NCBI RefSeq assembly: GCF_001423615.1
Contig: NZ_LMOU01000001.1
Location: 240,331-304,330 of the forward strand
Direction: 5' to 3'
Origin: Microbacterium sp. Leaf159
GTDB taxonomy: Bacteria; Actinomycetota; Actinomycetes; Actinomycetales; Microbacteriaceae
DNA length: 64,000 bases
Position numbers and translations under genes: made by a program. The stretch's first letter is position 1, and each line of letters starts with the position of its first letter. Shown in pieces: positions 64,000-64,000 of the stretch. The notes below the pieces were generated by a model, which searched no databases, had not been told where the DNA came from, and saw nothing but the letters and a program-made list of their open reading frames with translations.

Positions 64000-64000
64000 T

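Overview
The window is ordinary chromosome of a high-GC actinobacterium, most likely a motile Microbacteriaceae such as Microbacterium. The reasons are the very GC-rich third codon positions, FasR-fabDHPF fatty-acid genes, ctaA/ctaB next to a tkt-tal-pgi-zwf-opcA-pgl operon, a SufBDC operon containing a Rieske-type ferredoxin, a divergent glgC/glgA pair, DUF3145, DUF3099 and DUF6510 proteins, and flagellin. No prophage, insertion sequence, rRNA or CRISPR array was seen. The genus is an inference from gene content.

Layout. 1-3.7 kb: end of a dGTPase gene, dnaG primase and an orphan ABC ATPase. 3.8-6.2 kb: tRNA-Asn, a septum-formation-type lipoprotein, peptide deformylase and a DMT-type membrane protein. 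6.3-14.4 kb: pentose-phosphate operon tkt-tal-pgi-zwf-opcA-pgl on the minus strand. 14.7-17.2 kb: ctaB and ctaA (heme O/heme A synthesis). 17.4-22.6 kb: sufB-sufD-ferredoxin-sufC-sufT-like, followed two bases later by a MalY/PatB-type C-S lyase; sufR, sufS and sufU are absent. 22.7-25.2 kb: a BioQ-like TetR repressor divergent from the biotin ECF transporter bioY-bioM-bioN, with two perfect TGAAC-N3-GTTCA operators between them. 25.1-29.1 kb: acyltransferase, response regulator, histidine kinase and DedA protein. 29.2-36 kb: CHY zinc finger, ABC-F, pdxH, a cupin, a GH16-like protein with an altered active site, SURF1, small DUF proteins and fabG. 36-41.2 kb: hydrolase, serB, glgC, glgA (probably glgM), an ABC ATPase and rpmE2 behind a structured leader. 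41.3-45.8 kb: an accessory-looking stretch with a DUF262/DUF1524 GmrSD-like nuclease coupled to an S33-type hydrolase and a small membrane protein, divergent from a 2OG-Fe(II) oxygenase-like gene. 46-48.8 kb: DUF3145 and a MocR/yczE divergent pair. 48.9-56.5 kb: aceE-fasR-fabD-fabH-acpP-fabF on the minus strand. 56.6-58.2 kb: AhpD-type protein and ECF41 sigma factor behind an ECF41-type promoter. 58.3-60.2 kb: tRNA-Val and the metP/metS-type NSS transporter pair. 60.1-61.8 kb: a tightly overlapping operon of sulfite-oxidase-like molybdoenzyme, FAD/NAD(P) reductase and a Cys4 DUF6510 protein. 62.1 kb to the end: a FliA-like sigma factor and flagellin, probably the start of a flagellar locus.

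How it fits together. The genes cover NADPH and pentose supply, heme A and cytochrome oxidase assembly (ctaA, ctaB, SURF1), Fe-S cluster assembly, biotin uptake and fatty-acid synthesis, with pyruvate dehydrogenase E1 placed directly upstream of fasR. Many transcripts look leaderless: a TANNNT -10 box lies 6 or 7 bases before an ATG or GTG at about a dozen genes. The least explained parts are the molybdoenzyme/reductase/DUF6510 operon, the DUF262-nuclease/S33-hydrolase operon, the oxygenase-like gene beside it, and the GH16-like protein in which Cys replaces the active-site Asp.
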